Part shown: piece after piece, positions 5,793-6,985 of the stretch
Position numbering within the stretch: position 1 is the stretch's first letter
Layout of the letters: each line of letters begins with the position of its first letter
NCBI GenBank assembly: GCA_030637945.1
Contig: DAOWFN010000082.1
Coordinates: forward strand, 1-6,985
Reading direction: 5' to 3'
Length of the DNA: 6,985 bases
From: Gammaproteobacteria bacterium
GTDB lineage: Bacteria > Pseudomonadota > Gammaproteobacteria > SZUA-229
The notes under the pieces: model-generated
Told to the model about the DNA's origin: nothing
Databases searched by the model: none
What the model saw: the letters and a program-made list of their open reading frames with translations, nothing else
Position numbers and translations under genes: made by a program

Positions 5793-6567
5793 ATTCACTC
5801 ATGAGAACATTTTCGATGCGGTAAAACAAGTGTACACCGATGTCGCGACCAGACCAGAGATGGGTTTCCATTTCCCGACAGGCAGGTCCATATGTGAATT
5901 TCTCGGTTACCCAAAAGAGCAACTCGACGCTGTACCGCCAACCGCATTAGAGTCTTTTGCCGGTGTCGGTTACCCATTCCGCTGTAACGCTATAAAAACA
6001 GGCGATACTATTCTGGATATCGGTGCCGGTGCCGGCACTGATGTACTGATCTCATCATTATTCACCGGCAATAACGGAAAAGTATACGGTCTGGATATGA
6101 CCCATGCCATGCACGAAAAACTGCACACCAATATCGAGAAAATGGGCGCTACAAACATCAAAGCCCTGCACGGTAATGTAGAAGACATTCCCATGGAAGA
6201 TAATACGGTAGATGTCATCACCAGTAACGGTGTGCTTAATTTAGTTCCTGACAAACAGTTGGCGTTCGCAGAACTGTTTCGCGTGATAAAACCAGGTGGC
6301 AGGTTACAGATATCAGACATCATCATCCAACGCTGCGAAGAGGAACTTGCCGAAGCAAAAAACGACCCTAAACTCTGGGCCGAATGCATCGTCGGTGCGC
6401 TTTATGAAGACGACTACACAAGCTGGCTAGAAGAAGCAGGTTTTGAAAATGTAGAAGTTATTCTACATCAGGACTATTTTTCGCAAAGCGATAACGCTTC
6501 GACCAGAGATATTGCTTTACACTTCAACGCCGAAAGCATTACCATCAGCGGAAATAAACCTGACTAA
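5782..6567 (+). CDS. Class I SAM-dependent methyltransferase, arsenite-methyltransferase-like (substrate unknown)
   Basis: A 261-residue soluble protein with a Rossmann methyltransferase core: motif I ILDIGAGAG (77-85), acidic Asp105 in GLDMTHAM, GNVEDIP (131-137), SNGVLNLVPDK (148-158) and RVIKPGGRLQISDI (167-180). The run SNGVLNLVPD, KPGGRL and CIVGAL (202-207, like the ArsM C-x-x-GAL) resembles ArsM arsenite methyltransferases. However, where those have GCGNP before motif I, this has GVGYP (61-65), so the first arsenic-binding cysteine is Val62. The N-terminal block with GFHFPTGR (28-35) and FAGVGYPF (59-66) looks like a conserved substrate domain. ATG 5782 is preferred to the upstream in-frame ATGs at 5749 and 5755, because it starts at MIHKF with the classic overlap of the ccoS stop. 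No clear Shine-Dalgarno. The operon position suggests a link to cbb3 maturation or a low-oxygen small-molecule methylation; the substrate is not known. Confidence 0.85.
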   Translation: MIHKFTHENIFDAVKQVYTDVATRPEMGFHFPTGRSICEFLGYPKEQLDAVPPTALESFAGVGYPFRCNAIKTGDTILDIGAGAGTDVLISSLFTGNNGKVYGLDMTHAMHEKLHTNIEKMGATNIKALHGNVEDIPMEDNTVDVITSNGVLNLVPDKQLAFAELFRVIKPGGRLQISDIIIQRCEEELAEAKNDPKLWAECIVGALYEDDYTSWLEEAGFENVEVILHQDYFSQSDNASTRDIALHFNAESITISGNKPD

Positions 6568-6569
6568 TA

Positions 6570-6594
6570 AAAAAGCCCAGAAATGGGGCTTTTT
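6570..6594. terminator. Rho-independent terminator after the methyltransferase gene
   Basis: AAAAAGCCC (6570-6578) pairs with GGGCTTTTT (6586-6594) around a 7-nt loop, starting 3 nt after the methyltransferase stop. A/T tracts on both sides make it able to end the ccoI-ccoS-methyltransferase transcript and, from the other side, any minus-strand transcript. Confidence 0.85.
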
Positions 6595-6595
6595 A

Positions 6596-6618
6596 TATAT
6601 GGCTGGGGAACTAGGATT
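6596..6618 (-). pseudogene. Remnant copy of the 3' end of tRNA-Gln
   Basis: Positions 6596-6618 match 6762-6784 at 22 of 23 bases, 166 bp apart. On the minus strand the copy holds the 3' acceptor strand with encoded CCA and most of the T-stem 3' strand; the single difference is in the T stem. Beyond that the similarity stops, so no complete tRNA can fold. Like the real gene, the copy is followed on the minus strand by a G/C-rich terminator hairpin (GGGGCTTT at 6585 and at 6747). It may be the remains of a tandem tRNA-Gln, a recombination scar, or the end of a tRNA-tailed repeat. Confidence 0.7.
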
Positions 6619-6623
6619 ATTCC

Positions 6624-6689
6624 GCCCATCCATGGGCTTCACCCTTCGGGCCGCACTGCGTGCGTTCAAATTTGTTCCTGACAAATTTG
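6624..6689. repeat. Cluster of consecutive small hairpins
   Basis: In 66 bp: GCCCAT/ATGGGC (6624-6637), CCC-TTC-GGG (6642-6650), CGCAC-TGC-GTGCG (6652-6664) and CAAATTTGT-TCCTG-ACAAATTTG (6667-6689, 9-bp perfect stem, extendable by GTTC/GAAC with a 2-nt bulge). The block is non-coding, sits between the tRNA remnant and the tRNA terminator, and resembles REP-like palindromic units found between genes in gammaproteobacteria. I cannot name the repeat family. Confidence 0.6.
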
Positions 6690-6720
6690 TTGAACAAGGC
6701 TCAAATATAGAACTACAACA

Positions 6721-6766
6721 ATATAAAACATTAAAGCCCCTAAAAAGGGGCTTTAATGTTTTATAT
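6721..6766. terminator. Perfect 20-bp-stem hairpin next to the tRNA-Gln 3' end
   Basis: Positions 6721-6740 and 6747-6766 are exact reverse complements around the 6-nt loop TAAAAA. The GC core is GCCCC/GGGGC and the outer stem is A/T-rich, so it can act as a terminator in both directions. On the minus strand it begins at the last base of the tRNA CCA, so it both ends the tRNA-Gln precursor and leaves no trailer between CCA and stem. Confidence 0.85.
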
Positions 6767-6839
6767 GGCTGGGGAACAAGGATTTGAACCTTGGTTGGCG
6801 GAGTCAGAGTCCGCAGTCCTACCACTAGACGATTCCCCA
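6766..6839 (-). tRNA. tRNA-Gln (anticodon CTG)
   Basis: Minus-strand cloverleaf: acceptor TGGGGAA pairs with TTCCCCA, the D arm is GTCTAGTGGTAGGAC, and anticodon stem GCGGA/TCCGC encloses loop CTCTGAC with CTG at the anticodon, reading CAG. The variable loop is 4 nt and the T arm is CAAGG-TTCAAAT-CCTTG. G73 and CCA are encoded (6769 and 6768-6766). The weak U1-A72 pair is the usual glutamine identity feature and the whole resembles E. coli tRNA-Gln(CUG). The promoter lies immediately upstream and the terminator immediately downstream. Confidence 0.96.
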
Positions 6840-6854
6840 AAAAATCACCGGCGC

Positions 6855-6860
6855 ATTATA
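6855..6860 (-). promoter_or_regulatory. -10 element of the tRNA-Gln promoter
   Basis: TATAAT on the minus strand (6860-6855) is a perfect -10, followed by the G/C-rich discriminator GCGCCGG, typical of stringently controlled stable-RNA promoters, with a predicted start about 8 nt before the tRNA. No good -35 is seen at the expected 16-18 bp. The rest of the 6840-6908 spacer holds only a direct repeat of ATCACAG (6894-6900 and 6901-6907). Confidence 0.65.
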
Positions 6861-6908
6861 CAACAACCGACGTCACATGCTCGTATTAAATTAATCACAG
6901 ATCACAGC

Positions 6909-6985
6909 TTATTTCTCAACACATTCCATACAACGCGTACTTGTGGGATCGAAAGAAAGTCGGCTAGCAATAATCTCATCACCAC
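6909..6985 (-). CDS. C-terminal fragment of a TraR/DksA-type C4 zinc-finger protein
   Basis: The minus-strand frame enters from the right edge and ends in TAA at 6911-6909; 24 full codons are visible: GDEIIASRLSFDPTSTRC, then MECVEK. The pattern G-x-x-I-x-x-x-RL-x-x-x-P-x-x-x-x-C-x-x-C is the second half of the DksA/TraR zinc finger, and the cut codon before the Gly ends in GT, fitting the expected Cys (TGT). Proteins of this family bind the RNA polymerase secondary channel or are short TraR-like regulators; the fragment cannot say which subfamily. It lies 69 nt upstream of tRNA-Gln on the same strand with no obvious terminator between, so read-through into the tRNA is possible. Confidence 0.75.
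   Translation of the reverse strand, partial: GDEIIASRLSFDPTSTRCMECVEK

Noticed and set aside
6596..6784. Intact mobile element integrated at tRNA-Gln
   Set aside because: The repeats enclose only about 140 bp with no integrase or other gene, so at most a scar or minimal repeat is supported.
6512..6840. Two open frames covering the region after the methyltransferase on both strands
   Set aside because: They run through a terminator, the hairpin cluster and the tRNA gene, so they are chance frames over non-coding structure.

Overview
The window looks like chromosomal DNA of a gammaproteobacterium with moderate GC and AT-rich intergenic regions. The evidence is an Fnr with the four-cysteine iron-sulfur pattern, CcoN/CcoI/CcoS proteins of proteobacterial type, and a tRNA-Gln(CTG) with encoded CCA beside a TraR/DksA-type zinc-finger gene. 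The species cannot be named from the sequence.

Left half, minus strand. The order of transcription is fnr (2261-3007), a candidate tiny ORF (2001-2060), a Yip1-family membrane protein (1397-1996), then ccoN (430 N-terminal codons; the gene runs off the left edge). An FNR-type box at 2171-2184, with a matching -10, sits between fnr and the tiny ORF. It could drive the Yip1 gene and perhaps ccoN under low oxygen, because ccoN shows no clear FNR box of its own.

Centre, plus strand. Divergent from fnr is a compact operon: ccoI (Cu+-exporting P1B ATPase for cbb3 oxidase assembly), ccoS (57 aa, 17-nt gap) and an ArsM-like SAM methyltransferase that overlaps ccoS by 11 nt. None of the three has a good Shine-Dalgarno, whereas Yip1 and fnr do. 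The fnr-ccoI spacer holds an FNR-like box placed so that it could repress fnr and activate ccoI. It also holds about four 18-bp-period repeats with a DnaA-box-like core; these form an in-frame leader ORF whose stop overlaps the fnr start as ATGA.

Right end. A bidirectional terminator follows the methyltransferase. The next stretch of about 170 bp is not coding: it has a 23-nt near-copy of the tRNA-Gln 3' end, a run of consecutive hairpins, and a perfect 20-bp-stem hairpin that abuts the CCA end of the real tRNA-Gln on the minus strand. The window closes with the last 24 codons of a TraR/DksA-type zinc-finger protein, also on the minus strand.

Taken together this is a microaerobic-respiration locus: the oxygen sensor (Fnr), the catalytic oxidase subunit (CcoN), its copper supply (CcoI) and its maturation factor (CcoS). 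Two less understood passengers, the Yip1 protein and the methyltransferase, are positioned as if they belong to the same programme.
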